DNA of 64,000 nt from Romanomermis culicivorax (GCA_963922205.1 CAWUHX010000029.1:744001-808000), one strand, 5' to 3'; shown: positions 1-11,514, counted from the first letter of the stretch. The notes: generated by a model not told the origin, from the sequence alone. Numbers and translations are program-made.

Positions 1-134
1 GAATGATCGGAATTATCGATCGATCGACTGGAATTTGCATGTTTGTGCAACTTTTGCTTGCGATGTATTTGCGCTTCCAAACGCGCTTTTTCCAAAGCTT
101 CTTTCACTAAAGCTTCACGACGTTCTTCTTCCCG
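1..134 (-). CDS. CCDC66-like gene, exon 7 (cut by window edge)
   Basis: The acceptor TACCAG lies at 140-135. The exon opens R-E-E-E-R-R-E-A-L and continues in phase 0 from exon 6, with more charged helix, then an S/N-rich stretch at the window edge. It has no stop, so the gene continues to the left of the window. The helix aligns by eye with the last part of the CCDC66 coiled coil before it becomes serine-rich. Confidence 0.7.
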
Positions 135-859
135 CTGGTAGTAACAAGAGAAACAACTATTATTAGAAGAGCTATTTTTATCGCAAAAACGAGGACAAAA
201 TAACGATACTTTCAGAAAGATTGTTCATGAAGGTAAAAGCAAATTTGCTAGACTTTAGTCCATAATTTACTGCAGTAGATACGTAAATAGATTGTTAATT
301 GTTGTAGCGCTATCAAGATCAGTAAAACCTGAAGTTAAATTGGGTGTAAAAAAAGAACGCTCAATTACGAATATATAAATTCCAAACAGAGATGAATTTT
401 AGGATATTCGACATTAAATTTCAAGCAGACATCCCCAAATTATGTAGGGGTAAAATCCCATATGGTGAAGGCCATACATGCACGTGGAGATTTGCGGGTA
501 TTTACCTTCAGCAGATGCAATCCCCCAATTATGATGGGGAAGACGATGAAGAAAAATGAGCAAGAGATAAGAGAAATCTAGGAATAAAAATGATGCTGAC
601 TTGATTCTAAAGAAGTAACATTAAAGCTTATGGAAGTGTTGACCAAGCAAATAATTTCACATATTTGAGTAATATAGGTTGAGAAATATGCTACATGGAT
701 GTTAGAAGACCTTTGTTTTCGTTATGAGAAAACACTCTATGCCCCGCCCCCTGTTCTGATTGACCCCAGTAGTTTCCATGCTGTGCATTTATTTTTTTGT
801 TGACTTTGTCACGTCGAGGGTGCTGTATAATCAGTGGTTTTCCGTGCTGTTCTGCTATA
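135..859. repeat. Intron with a dispersed repeat
   Basis: No gene is seen. Bases of about 530-760 are similar to about 6030-6300: shared features are a GAAGATGACGA-like stretch, a shared AATAATTTCACATATTTGA and the block ATGTTAGAAGA. Just after it, 740-800 carries a TGACCCCAGTAG-type sequence also present near 5000, 6000 and 6780, so this is part of a larger decayed dispersed element. Confidence 0.4.
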
Positions 860-1292
860 CATAAATGTAATCGGGGTTGGGGAGTGTTATGGCACCCCCC
901 CCAGAAATCGTCGACCATATGGCTAGCCATTGGGCAACCGCCCCCACGGGTTTTTCCAATCCAATGGTTAGCCATATGGTAGCCGTAGGAACCACCATAC
1001 TTTTGGTCAGAAAAATACTGAAAAATTCCAATTTTTTAAATGAAAAATATCAATTTTTGAACAAAAAATGGTAAGAAATGTGAATTTTCCTTGCGCTTCG
1101 CGCAATAAATACATTTTTTCGGTCTTTTTAGAAAAAAATTACTATTTTTTGAACTATTTATCGGACCTTTTTCGGGAAAAATCGAATTGTTATCCTTGAA
1201 AGACCCCTCCCCCCAAAATTTTGGGAATTACTGACCCCGGCCCAAAAAAAGTCCTCCGACCCCCCAGACCTCGGGGCCCCCTTACATGTATG
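860..1292 (+). mobile_element. hAT-A non-autonomous element, copy 1
   Basis: A 433-bp element starting CATAAATGTAAT and ending CTTACATGTATG. It is flanked by an exact 8-bp duplication, CTGCTATA, at 852-859 and 1293-1300, the length typical of hAT insertions. Near the left end are two copies of a palindrome based on CCATATGGCTAGCCATATGG. The middle carries TTGCGCTTCGCGCAA (1091-1105), a version of the shared hairpin. No coding capacity. Confidence 0.85.
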
Positions 1293-1694
1293 CTGCTATA
1301 CTACTCGTTTTCTCTTTCTGTCACTGTATACATATGCATATATATATGGGGATGGGGCCATCAGTAGCCCTTGCGTCCTTAAGTGTCACAACTTTCTTCT
1401 TTCTGTCAATTATACCATGAGCAAAGCAAGCGCGAAGTAAAATAAAAATGTACATTCCTTCTGTGCTTTGAAGTTGTCAAGTTTTCGAAATTGTGGACAT
1501 CCTAAACGCACCCACCAATTGCCATTTTTTGAAAAAATACGCATTGACGGATTTCCTTAAAATTGGTGGCATATCCAGTAGAACACTTCCTAAAATTTGG
1601 TGTTACCAATGAGTAATTTTTCTTCCACCACACTCGAAACTTCAAGATGCGTTTCACGAAAAATCAATGCTAAATAACAGCCAAGAAAAACAAT

Positions 1695-1842
1695 ACAGTA
1701 GGATTTTTTAGCACGGTGCTAATAGAGTTGAGAGTGTGCTGCTAATGAAAATTTTAGTCGTGCCGAGAAAAAGTAATACCTACTAAACAAAGTTGGCAAT
1801 TGTGCTAATGGGACTTGTGCTAAAAAACCCTGTAGTATATTA
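1695..1842. mobile_element. Small MITE with TTTTTTAGCAC ends
   Basis: Left end GGATTTTTTAGCACGG and right end GTGCTAAAAAACCC form an inverted repeat of about 17 bases, with a GCACGGTGCTAA palindrome just inside. The interior is about 150 bp. A related longer copy lies at about 18693-19165. The ends resemble hAT (CAGGG-like), but no clean 8-bp duplication was found here. Confidence 0.5.
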
Positions 1843-2523
1843 AGCAACCAATAAAAAATTCGAAAACGCCTTTATTTTGTTTCAACAGCTAAAACCAGTT
1901 TTTGTATTGATATTGTGTTTTCTAAAAAGCATTTTCGATTTGTACGTAAACTTTTCGGTTACCCCAGAACCAATAAAACTGAAAACCATAACGCCCTATC
2001 CAAGAATCACAGTAATGATGAACTACTTCAAATTTCAATTCAATCACCCGTTTGAAAATCGTGGACGAATTTTTGGCCAATGTTCGCTTAGCAAACAAAC
2101 TTTATTCTAGTATTGATTCCCATTATCAGAAAACTCAACGTTAGGTTTCTGTCAAAGAGTAGAAATCGATAAAAAAAGCTACCTTGTTTGCCGGCAGTAA
2201 TTTTGCTCCCTGGAATCATGAAGTTCTGTGAGAATTGAATATTAGAAATGAAGCAGATGAACTATGCAGAATGCAAGAAGCGAAAGTGACAACTTGATAT
2301 GGATGCGAATGATTCCCCGGGTTAAAGTTTGCCAAATTTTGCGGTATGACCGTGATTCAACTTATTACAAAACTGAATGATTCTTATCGAAATGAAAGAG
2401 CGTGGAACAACGCTTATTTTAAACGATTACAATGGAAAAATGACAGTTACTGATCGTCTAAGGGGATAGAGCGTCATTAAGGCAAAAAATAGCCAACGGA
2501 GGAAAACGTAAAAATAACCTAAC
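1843..2523. other. Intron, no recognised feature
   Basis: Intron of the CCDC66-like gene, AT-rich. A 77-codon frame at 1877-2110 has no recognisable protein features and is treated as chance. Nothing else seen. Confidence 0.5.
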
Positions 2524-2685
2524 CTGCAATTCTTTCCAGCGTGTCAATTCTTTTTGATTTTCCAACTTTTCTTTCAACTCGATTAAATGCCTTTCTTTTT
2601 CAAGTCGTTCATTTTCCATTTGTTCGCGTTCAGCTTCCAGAGCTTTGAGGCGCTGTTTTTCTGTGATTTGTTTCTCAACCGCCGT
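2524..2685 (-). CDS. CCDC66-like gene, exon 6 (coiled coil)
   Basis: Exactly 54 codons between acceptor TTTTTGTAAG and donor CAG|GTTAGG, phase 0 on both sides. The translation is almost entirely E, K, R, Q and L in heptad spacing, a continuous coiled coil, including A-L-E-A-E-R-E-Q-M-E-N-E-R. This is the core helix on which the CCDC66-like call rests. The 94-bp intron separating it from exon 5 is short for this gene. Confidence 0.8.
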
Positions 2686-2779
2686 CTTACAAAAATTGAT
2701 GTGGAGAAAAAGGCCAAGAACCATAAGCGCAAAATGTGATAATGGTAATAAAAATATTATACTCCAGAAAAATATTTAC

Positions 2780-2855
2780 CTTATTCTCCATGATTTTTTG
2801 CTTTTGTTCGGCCGTTAATTCTTCGCCGTTAATCTTGATCGCATTGTCAAGGTAG
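2780..2855 (-). CDS. CCDC66-like gene, exon 5
   Basis: A short exon of 76 nt: one base completing the split codon, then 25 codons, between a pyrimidine-rich acceptor ending AATAG and donor GTAAAT. It codes for the start of the coiled coil, with L-D-N-A-I-K followed by E/Q/K-rich residues. This corresponds to the L-D-P-A-Q-I-E-E-R segment that opens the conserved helix of CCDC66. It is separated from exon 4 by the largest region of intron repeats except that between exons 3 and 4. Confidence 0.75.
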
Positions 2856-3500
2856 CTATTCAAGTTAGAAAGGAAAAATAATCGTTTCATCAGCCAGAAA
2901 TGTTTTTTTTTCACGTGAAAGAGCAAGCTTAGCACTGAAAGGTACAAGAACATGGCCTCGGAGCTCGAAAGACTATGTAGGTAGGTGAATAATTAGAATA
3001 ATTAATAAGCCATTAGTCGGCGTCTAGCCAATTTTTTCTAGGCATGAAGGGTCAGAAGGCAAACCGAAGCACAACACTGGCAACAAAAAATTCAGAACCC
3101 AAAGACGACAAGTAATGTGATGGATACCATTTTCAGAAAATAACGAACTAGCTGTGGAACTCAGCTGAGAAGATGCTAATTTTGAATACCTAATGATTCG
3201 AATATTCCGAGAAAGCATATACGGTAAAGGACTAAATTTGCAATCAAAATGAAAAACTAACTTTTGGAACTACTTTCGCATTTTATCATTATTACATTAT
3301 TATTACCTAATGAAAATTTCTCCGAAAAACAGTAAAAACATTTTCTTTGAATCTACCGTTTTTATGTATTGTGCAGGAGCGCTACCAAGAAAAAGGCGCC
3401 ATTTCATACGAACTAATTGTGTATCTAGACTAACCTTAATGATTTTTTTAGCTTTTACCTTAATGATTCCACATAAACTGAAGATTAAGCTCAACTCATA
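2856..3500. other. Intron, no recognised feature
   Basis: Overlapping short frames on both strands (3024-3512) have no domain, biased composition or splice context. No repeat family recognised. Confidence 0.4.
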
Positions 3501-3509
3501 CACATAAGA

Positions 3510-3712
3510 CATATCGAGAAAGTTAAGCTGCAGCTGAGCTGTAGCATAACTCTGTATGTTGTAACATTGTCGTTAAGGTGCAGGTCAGCTGCTGCAGCTT
3601 AACTTTCCCGATATGTTTTGTGTGCTTAATGGCAATGGTATAACATATAGAGTGAAGCTACAGCTTAAGCTGCAGCTCAGCTGGAGCTTCAGTTTCTTTG
3701 AGAAACCGACCC
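3510..3712. repeat. Right part of a Harbinger-type MITE (AGCTGCAGCT-rich)
   Basis: A cluster of AGCTGCAGCTGAGCTG-type palindromes ends in GAAACCGACCCCTGG. The same layout ends the 213-bp MITE at 31156-31368 (GAAACTGGCCCCAGG). A CTG or CAG triplet after the CCC end fits a Harbinger 3-bp target duplication. The left end could not be identified, so this copy may be truncated. Confidence 0.45.
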
Positions 3713-3851
3713 CTGGAAAATGAAGAAATTAAAAAAACAGAGAGCGTTAAATGTTCTTCGAAGAATAGTTTAGAAGGTGAAAGTTTTTGCACGTGTTAAA
3801 AAGTGATTATTGACAACTGGGTGAAAAAAGTGCCTTGCGATAGTGTATATG

Positions 3852-4943
3852 CAGGCTTTTTTTTGGTTTGAAAACCAGGAGCCAAATGGCTCCTAGGCCT
3901 AAATTTTTAGGGGCCAAATTGAAATTTTGGGAGCCAGAAATTTTTAACTGAAGAATATCGAAAAACGGACATGTAACACACTGTAGAACGTACTAAATAA
4001 TTAAATTATATAGATATTCAATCAGTTGTTACGAGTAAGAAAAAAATTACTGTTCAAAACTTGTTTTACAACTCGCGTTTTCGGTTACAGCCTTCTTTCT
4101 GCATGTACAACGATCGGCCGAGAAATCTTCGTGCAAAGAAAATTTTTATGCAAAAAACACGATATTTCGTTTATTTTTGCACAAACCTTCCAAGGTAGCA
4201 CTTGAGTTTATTTCCATCTGAATCGAAAGTATAGGGTTTTGAAAATGCAGATCCTGTTCTTATTGTTCTCTTGTTGTTTATATCTTTCCGGCACTATGCG
4301 ACGAAATTCTTTTTAGTTTTTGACACTCTAAAATGCTAGAAAAACAATTTAAAGATAACTTATTCGATAAACATACATGGTTCGAAAACATGTATATATA
4401 TATCATTTACGAACTAAAAAATATGTTCATACTTTTATGAGTTTGACAAATTCAAATTTTATGAAAATCACCTCCATTATGATCATGAATTTAAACTCTG
4501 CTCCATATTTAAAATAATAGTTATAAAAAATGGAAAAATTGAGATTTTGATCTCTTAAAGGCACGAAAATTCATCTTTTCAATGCGAAGCGAACCCTCAT
4601 ATTTTTTCCCTTTGTCGAGAATTTTTCTCCCCAGAAAGTTTGATTTGTAGGAAAACAGTGCATAGAGTAATTTGAAAAATGATATAATGAGATCCGGCGC
4701 GAAGCGCCAGAAAATTTTATTGATTTTAGAACCTGTAAATTTTAGAACCCGTGTTTAATGATTTTAGAACCTGTAAAACACATACTTTAAATCTAAAATT
4801 GAATGAAAATAACTACAATTCACCATAATATATATGAATAAGTCAAAATTTTAGGAGCCAAAATGGCTCCTAAGCCTAAAATTTTAGGAGCCATTTCCAA
4901 ACTTTTAGGGGCCCAGGACCCTAAAATGACTAAAAAAAGCCTG
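3852..4943 (+). mobile_element. hAT-B non-autonomous element, full copy
   Basis: A 1092-bp element starting CAGGCTTTTTTTTGG and ending AAAAAAAGCCTG, flanked by an exact 8-bp duplication TGTATATG at 3844-3851 and 4944-4951. Just inside both ends lie inverted blocks containing GGAGCCAAATGGCTCC-like palindromes. The interior carries the exact hairpin GGCGCGAAGCGCC at 4696-4708. No reading frame of note. Truncated relatives are at 8578-9392 and 53292-53900. Confidence 0.9.
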
Positions 4944-4951
4944 TGTATATG

Positions 4952-6830
4952 GGACGCGGACAATTAGTCTCAAACACACATGCACGGGGGGGGGGGTTTG
5001 ACCCCCAGCAGACATTGATTGACCCTAGGGTTTTTTGTTGTTCATGAATTATTTGCACATGTACAAACGCCAGCCAATATTTCATTTGTACAATTTGTAC
5101 GTAGCAAAAATAAATATAAATAAGTAACCTGTGTTCCTCTATGTCATGGCCAAAGACTAATAACCAAATCAGTCTAATTTTCAAATTTTATTTATAATTG
5201 CAAAAAATTCATGAAAATTGGGCAAAAAGTCGAAACTTTCGAGTTTCAAGTCTAATTTACAAGCATTGTGGAACAATTTGTCTGGAAAACTATCCAATAG
5301 CATAATGAATTTGCATTAGATGATAAACCGATGTTAATTCCTTCATGCTGACAAGTGAAAGCCCAAAATGCGCCAGAAAAATTTTTTTGAATCAGATTCG
5401 AATTTAGTGTTCAAGAGCCGTAATTTTTAGAATTTTATTTGAAAAATTTTTAAACCAGTAATTGATTCGTTAACTCTCATTAACTTGGCCGAAAAGATAT
5501 CAGTGGAAGAGTAGAAAATTTCCGAAAACTACTTCCATGAAGCTTCCGAATTGATTTTACGCTAAGAAAGGAATAATCGCTTCAAAAACTTTAGAGGCTT
5601 GACGTATTGATCTTTCTCAAGAAATGTTCCAATGAAAAACTGCGAATCTTCATCAAATATCAAGATAAAATATTGAAGATTACCACTTACAACATGAGAT
5701 GATACGTTTGAGATGATGAAAACTATTATACATTAAATGTTAGGTGAGGGTAGACATTCTGAAAGCCGCGTCTGAGGTGGGTAGTACATAATAATGATTA
5801 TTAAAGTTAAAACCGGCGCGATGCGCTGGAAAATTTTGAGATTATGAACTTCTAAAATGCACCGAAATGCATATTTTCTGTACCTTATTCCCAAAATTTT
5901 CTTCCCTAAACGGGGAAAGAACCGTTTGTACATGTACAAATGACTACCTCAATTTCGTTTGCCAAAAAAATTTTCATTTGCCTCCGGCAAAAAAAACACT
6001 GATTGATCCCAGCAGACTTGACTACCCCAGCAATGATCGAGAAGATGACGAAGGAAAATGAGTAAGAGAGAAGAGAAAGTCGTCATAAAAATTAAAATGA
6101 TGCTGTAGTTGAACAATTTTTCTAAACAAAGCACTATTGAGTTCCAAAAAACTAATATTAAAACTTTAAAAAATGTAGTCTACGCAAATAATTTCACATA
6201 TTTGAATAATATAAAATGCAGAATATGCTGCTTGGATGTTAGAAGATCCATCTAAGATCTTTTTTCGTTATCAAGAACAAGAAAATTGTATTCCACCCCA
6301 GTGTTTTTTCGTACTTTACAAATGAAACGGTCCAGAGTACAAAGGAAAATTTGGGCTTCGTTTGTACCAGTACAAACGAAAATTTTTGGACAAAAAATTT
6401 TTTTGTTACTCAACAGCTGTCAGTATTCAGTATCAATGGACTTTGTACGACTTGTTTGTTATGCGTCCACATCGAAAACGACAAACTAGCAGCTGTGGCA
6501 TAATAATAAAAGCTTTTTGTGGAGTATTTCACTGGTGCATGTTATGTGCCTCATGATCAAGTGTTTTATGTGTCTGAATTTGTAGCCTTCTTATGTGTCT
6601 CGTGGAAATAGCCAACGTATTCATATTCCACAACATGTTTGTTGCATTTTATAACAATGAATGCTCTTTTCAGTAATTTTTCGCAAATTTTGGAGTACAA
6701 ACGGTTTTTGTGAGGTCGTTTGTACCAGTACAAATGGACCGAGTACAAAAAACCACTGTTCCACCCCCTGTCCTGGCTGACCCCCAGCAGAATTTTTATG
6801 CCGTGCATGCACGGTTTCAAGTAATGTGCT
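4952..6830. repeat. Decayed repeats with GTACAAA palindromes and a hAT-C relative
   Basis: No gene. Palindromes of the type TTTGTAC-NN-GTACAAA recur at about 5929, 6358 and 6717, with half-sites at 5050-5105. Between about 5190 and 5900 lies a diverged copy of the hAT-C interior: the AACTTGGCCGAAAAGATAT-type block and the hairpin relic at 5815 are shared with 10440-10800. Two GACCCCCAGCAG blocks (about 5000 and 6780) may be the outer ends of one old element of about 1.8 kb. Confidence 0.45.
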
Positions 6831-8041
6831 GCAAGTAATTCGACAATAGCAGTTTGGCCTCAGCTGCAGTTCGCCGCCGGACAATTTATCCCTACCACGA
6901 TTCGTCCCTCGCGATTTGCATCTCATGCCCCTGAATTTTACAGGCATATCATTACGCATGTGCCATTTATTATAAATAAATCATTTAAAATGAAATGTTT
7001 TTGTCTACCAAGCCTCCTCCAAATGTCCTGTTAATGGAACAATTTTATACTTATCGCCCCTTTTTCTTGTTTTTTCAAATTATCCTTGCTATTCCTGAAT
7101 TCCTCTTCTGTATTTTTTGTTGCTTACAACTATTTTTCCGATTTATTTGCTTCTTCTGTTTTATGTCCTCTATAAACTGTACTAAATAGATCCGTGATCC
7201 TTTCACTATGAATGCATGAATCAATTTTTTGAACATCGGGTCTGGTCTATGTATTATCGTCATGCAGTCTTGGACGGTTGTTTGCGACTGTTTTATCGCG
7301 GTCATTTTGGTACAGGTCATTTTTGGGGCGAAATCGTCATGATGCAAAGTACTCGTGTTCACAGATTCGGACATTTCGGCGCAGCAATCTTGGCGAAATA
7401 TTTTCTTTGGCGCAGAACACCACTACACACATTTTTTGCAAGTCCACAACTTTTGGTTAACATAGAAGTTGAAGACTACACTTCCAATATGTAAATTTTA
7501 CCTAAATGATAGCTACAATTTTTTTATTTTGAACAATTACATTAGTGTATTGCCGACTTTTGTTTTATATTACAGTAAACAAAAAAACATACGCTTCGAC
7601 GAGAAAGCATAGATATTTCCGATTTTCCTGAAGCGATCAATGAGTTGGCTTGATATTTTCTTGATTTTCAAAAAGAAATAAAAAAATACAGTTCAGAATG
7701 AAAATGCAGACGTTTACCATGACTCCGCTTCATGAAGTAGAATATTCCACCAAAATTAGTAAAAAGATTGGTACTCACTCAAATTTTTGTAGTTCATATC
7801 ATACTTTTTCTTTTTCATTTTTTAGTGCTCTCTATAATTTTTTTGTCATCTACGTCAGAGCACATTAAGCTGGCCGCACCAAAACGTGTTAACGCAGTCG
7901 ACAAGCCACTGGATACCACGAATATCGGAGGCGGATTTCATGAGGGGTAAATTACCAGGGGCAGATTGCAGCAGAGACCAACCGCTAGGGCGGATGGAGA
8001 ATTACAGGGGGCGCATTGCCCGAGAACTAGTGTATAGTGAG
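6831..8041. other. Intron, no recognised feature
   Basis: Several frames of 60-112 codons overlap on both strands at 6621-7500 and 7768-7950, none with a recognisable domain or consistent splice context. AT-rich, pyrimidine-rich stretch at 7040-7190. Nothing else supported. Confidence 0.4.
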
Positions 8042-8225
8042 TAGGGACGTATTGGGTCCAAAATTTTAAGAATATTGAGTCCGGGTCCGGGTCCAAAATT
8101 TTGATATTATCGGGTCCGAGTCCAAAATTTCAAGAATATCGGGCCCGGGTTCAAAATTTTGAGAATATCGCATCCAGCAAAATGGTCGGGTAATTTCGGG
8201 TCCGGGTCCGTTATATTTTCCTTAA
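8042..8225. repeat. GGGTCCGGGTCC / AAAATTTT minisatellite
   Basis: Four to five imperfect units of about 32 bp, each with a TCGGGTCCGGGTCC core followed by AAAATTTT and AAGAATAT. It begins with TAGGGACGTATTGGG. A second block of the same units lies at about 11380-11514, in the opposite position, and ends CCCCGATACATCTATA, which is close to the reverse complement of the first block's start. Confidence 0.6.
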
Positions 8226-8241
8226 GCCATTCTGTGTGACC

Positions 8242-8577
8242 ATACATGTAATTGGGGGGGAAGTGGTATGGGAACCCCCCAGAAATCTTCGACCATATGG
8301 CTAGCCATTGGGCTACCGCCCCCAGGATTTTCCGATCATATGGCTAGCCATATGGTAGCCGCAGGAACCCCCATACTTTTGATCGAAAACATACTGAAAA
8401 ATGTCAATTTTCGAACAAAAGATGGTCAAAAATGTGAATTTTCTGGGAGCTTCGCGCCATGGATACATTTTTTCGGTCTTTTTGGAAAAAATATGATTTT
8501 TTGAACTATTTTTCGGACTTTTTTCGTGAAAAAATTGATTTTTTTCTTGAAGAACCCCTCCCCCCAAAAATTTTTTT
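8242..8577 (+). mobile_element. hAT-A copy 2, right end missing
   Basis: Left end CATACATGTAATTGG is intact (8241 on), followed by both CCATATGGCTAGCCAT palindromes and a degraded hairpin (about 8450). The copy stops in its right half at about 8570, directly against the interior of a hAT-B copy. The right terminal repeat is absent. Confidence 0.75.
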
Positions 8578-9392
8578 TGATTCTGACACTCTAAAATGCT
8601 TGAAAATCAATTTAAGGATAACTCGTTCAATAAACATATAAGACTCGAAAACATGTAAATATCATTTTACAAATTAAAAAATATGTTCATACTTTCATAA
8701 ATTTAAAAAAATTCAAATTAAACTTGAAATTTATGAAAATCATCACCATTATGATTATGAACTCAAACTCAGCTCCATATTTAAAATAATAGTTACAAAA
8801 AATGTAAAAATTGAGACTTTGATCTCTTAAATGCACCAAAATTCATCTTTTCCTTGTCGAAGCCCTATTTTCCCTTTTTCGAGAATTTTTTTCCCAGAAA
8901 GTTTGATTTGTAGAAAAGCAGTGAATAGACTAAGAGGCCAACTATACTTCGCCGTACGGCACCACATTGAGCTGCTATACTTCGCCGCAGGCGCCGTGCG
9001 GTGCCGTACGGCGCCTGATGAGTGGCTGCTAAACTTCACGACGTACGGCGCCGTACGGTAGTAAATGATAATAGGTAAATGAAAATGATAAGTAGCTGCT
9101 GTACGGTGCCACGCGGCGCATGATAAGTAGCTGCTATACTTGCGTGCCGTACGGTGCCATACGGCGCCATATAGTTGGCCCCTAATTCGAAAAATTATAG
9201 AATAAGATACGGCGCTTGCGCCGCAAATTTTCTGTGTTTTATGATTTTAGAGCCTGTAAAACACTTTGAATCTAAAATCGAGTAAAAATAACTATGTATA
9301 ATTCACCAAAATATAGATAGATAGGTCAAAATTTTGGGAGCCATTTCTAAATTCTTAGGGGTCCAGGCCTCTAAAATGACTAGAAAAGCCTG
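8578..9392 (+). mobile_element. hAT-B copy, left half missing, with nested MITE
   Basis: From GACACTCTAAAATGCTTG the sequence follows the right half of the 3852-4943 element and ends GACTAGAAAAGCCTG. The left half is absent; hAT-A sequence takes its place. A Tourist-like MITE (8934-9182) is inserted inside. The hairpin relic at about 9206 has changed to GGCGCTTGCGCC. Confidence 0.75.
8934..9182. mobile_element. Tourist/Harbinger-like MITE inside hAT-B
   Basis: A 249-bp insertion with inverted ends GAGGCCAACTATA and TATAGTTGGCCCC, flanked by TAA at 8931-8933 and 9183-9185. The undisturbed hAT-B copy has a single TAA at the matching place (about 4675), so the empty site is visible in the same window. 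The interior is GC-rich with repeated GTACGGCGCCGTAC-type palindromes. Confidence 0.85.
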
Positions 9393-9871
9393 AGGTAATG
9401 ACGAATCCTGTTTTCACTGAGCTTTATTGATTGGGGATTTACTCAGATTCAAAAAGACATTCGAATGGCAGTGCAGTGTGTGCCAATCGTTACAGCTCCG
9501 AAAATGGCAACTCAAATTGGATGAAATTAGCATGGGCATTAGTGCCTACAAAAATGATTAAAAAATACTGGGGCATTATATGGGAAAGTGTCCAGAAAGT
9601 AATTCAAATGTTTTCGGCTATTTCCACTTTTTTCTGGACACCTCAAGAAGTGTAAAACATCCAACATTAGAAAAAATTTTCCAAATGCAGTATGTAAAAC
9701 CACACAATATATACCCTATTCTTGATTAAATTCATTTTCAACTTATCATATTCAAGACCGAATTTCTAAGAAACTGCATCTCTAAATGCATTTGAGAGAG
9801 AGACAACGTCACTTTAAAATCACATGGTTTAGTTGAGAGCCTGTTGCCAGGAATTTTCTTTGGGGGGGGGG
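9393..9871. other. Intron, no recognised feature
   Basis: Includes a 74-codon frame (9431-9655) with no domain, a G run at 9862-9871 and AT-rich sequence. Nothing else supported. Confidence 0.4.
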
Positions 9872-10972
9872 CAGGGTTTTTTTTGACCGACGAGTCACAA
9901 GCCAAGTGGCTTGTTGACCTAAAATTTTACAAGCCATTCCAAATTTTTACAAGCCAATTTTATACGTGAATAAATTCCAATGCTAGGTTATTTTTTAAAT
10001 AAATGTTTATATTGAGCATCATGGCAATCGATCAAAAAAGAGATGTCATTCAACATTTTTTCAATAACATTTTAGAACCGTTAATTCATTAAAATTCAGG
10101 AAACATTTGAAATTTTTTGAGTTTGATCGATATCTAATCTACAAGCATTGTCGAAAAAATTTTCCAGCAAACTATCCAAGAACATAATGACTTTGAATTA
10201 CATGAGAAATCGATGGTTAAGTCCTCTATGATGACTAGTGAGAGCCCAAAAAAGCTATTAATCTTTCCTGCCTGGAACGCCGGAAAAATTTTTTGGGTAA
10301 TTGACATTCTGCGATGCTGGAAAATCAAATTTTCAACCACTTATTTGAAAAATTAGTTTAGAATTTTCTGTTCAAAGGTCGTAATTTCTGGAATTTTATG
10401 TTTGAAAAATTTTAAAACCATCAATTTATTCAAACGCTCTCATGAACTTGGCCGAAAAGATATGAGTAAGAAGAGTAGAAATTTCCGAAAACTACGTCCA
10501 TGAAGCTTTTAGATTGATTTTACGTCAAGAAAAGAATAATCGCTTCAAAAAGTTTACAGACTTGACGTATTGATCTTTCTCAAAAAATGTGTCAAGGGAA
10601 AAATGTGAGTCTTCATTAAGTATCAAGATGAGATTTTGAAGATTACCAATTAAAACATGAGATAATACGTTTAAGATGATTGAAACTATTAAAGATTAAG
10701 TGATAAATGAAGGTATACATGTTAGAAGCAGCGCCTGAGCTAGGAAATAAATAATAATGCTTATTTAAGTTATAACTGGCGCGAAGCGCCGGAAAATTTT
10801 GAGATTATGACCTTCTAAAATGCACCAAAACGCATCTTTTCTGTATCCGATATGATCAAACACATGACTCAAAAAATTCTGGCAAGCCATTTTGGCTTGT
10901 TGGACTAAAATTCTACAAGCCATTTTGTCAGTCCAACAATCCATGGCTTGTAAAATGCTAAAAAAAGACTAT
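9872..10972 (+). mobile_element. hAT-C non-autonomous element
   Basis: An element of about 1.1 kb starting CAGGGTTTTTTTTGACC and ending CTAAAAAAAGACTAT, set in G runs that would serve as the 8-bp duplication. Subterminal blocks pair as inverted repeats around AAGCCATTTTGGCTTGTTGG. The exact hairpin GGCGCGAAGCGCC is at 10778-10790, followed by GGAAAATTTTGAGATTATG. A nearly identical truncated copy lies at 25351-26073; diverged relatives at about 5190-5900 and 46740-47240. Confidence 0.7.
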
Positions 10973-11379
10973 GGGGGGGCGAACATTTTTTCACCCAATT
11001 TACCTTAAAAGTGGCATTTCTGGCTTGACTTGAAAAACCGCAACTTTTGCTTTTTTCAACACTTCAAACGTTTGGCGAGGCATGGCTCCAACCCCCTGCC
11101 TACAGGTCTATCTTTCATGAAATATTAGTGACTAAGCATCTCTATAATTTCATTTTTGATCCTCAGATTAATATTTTTAGTAACCATCTAGAATGGCCGA
11201 AAAACTGTTGTGTCTGAAATATAACTTGGTCGCTGTAGATTTTAAATCTGAGTCAGTCTCACAATTATCTAAGCAATAAAGTGTTGATCTGTTACTTTTC
11301 ATATTCCAACTGTTAATTGCTGTTTTCATCACATCTTTTAACATGGACATTTGTTTTCAGCCGAACGACTATGTTATAC
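10973..11379. other. Intron, no recognised feature
   Basis: Unique-looking AT-rich intron sequence. No frame, repeat or RNA gene supported. Confidence 0.4.
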
Positions 11380-11514
11380 ATCAGACCCGAATCAGAATTT
11401 TAACAATTTCTCCGGATCCGAGTCCAAAATTTTAAGAATATCGGGTCCGGGTCTAGCAAAATGGTCGGGTAATTTAGGGTCTCATTTCGGGTCCGGTTCC
11501 CCGATACATCTATA
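11380..11514. repeat. Second GGGTCCGGGTCC minisatellite block
   Basis: Same unit as 8042-8225, including AGCAAAATGGTCGGGTAATTT, which occurs in both. It ends CCCCGATACATCTATA. With the first block it could bound one 3.47-kb element into which other repeats later inserted. Confidence 0.5.

Noticed and set aside
6621..6959. 112-codon minus-strand frame
   Set aside because: No domain, no splice support, and it overlaps palindromic repeat sequence.
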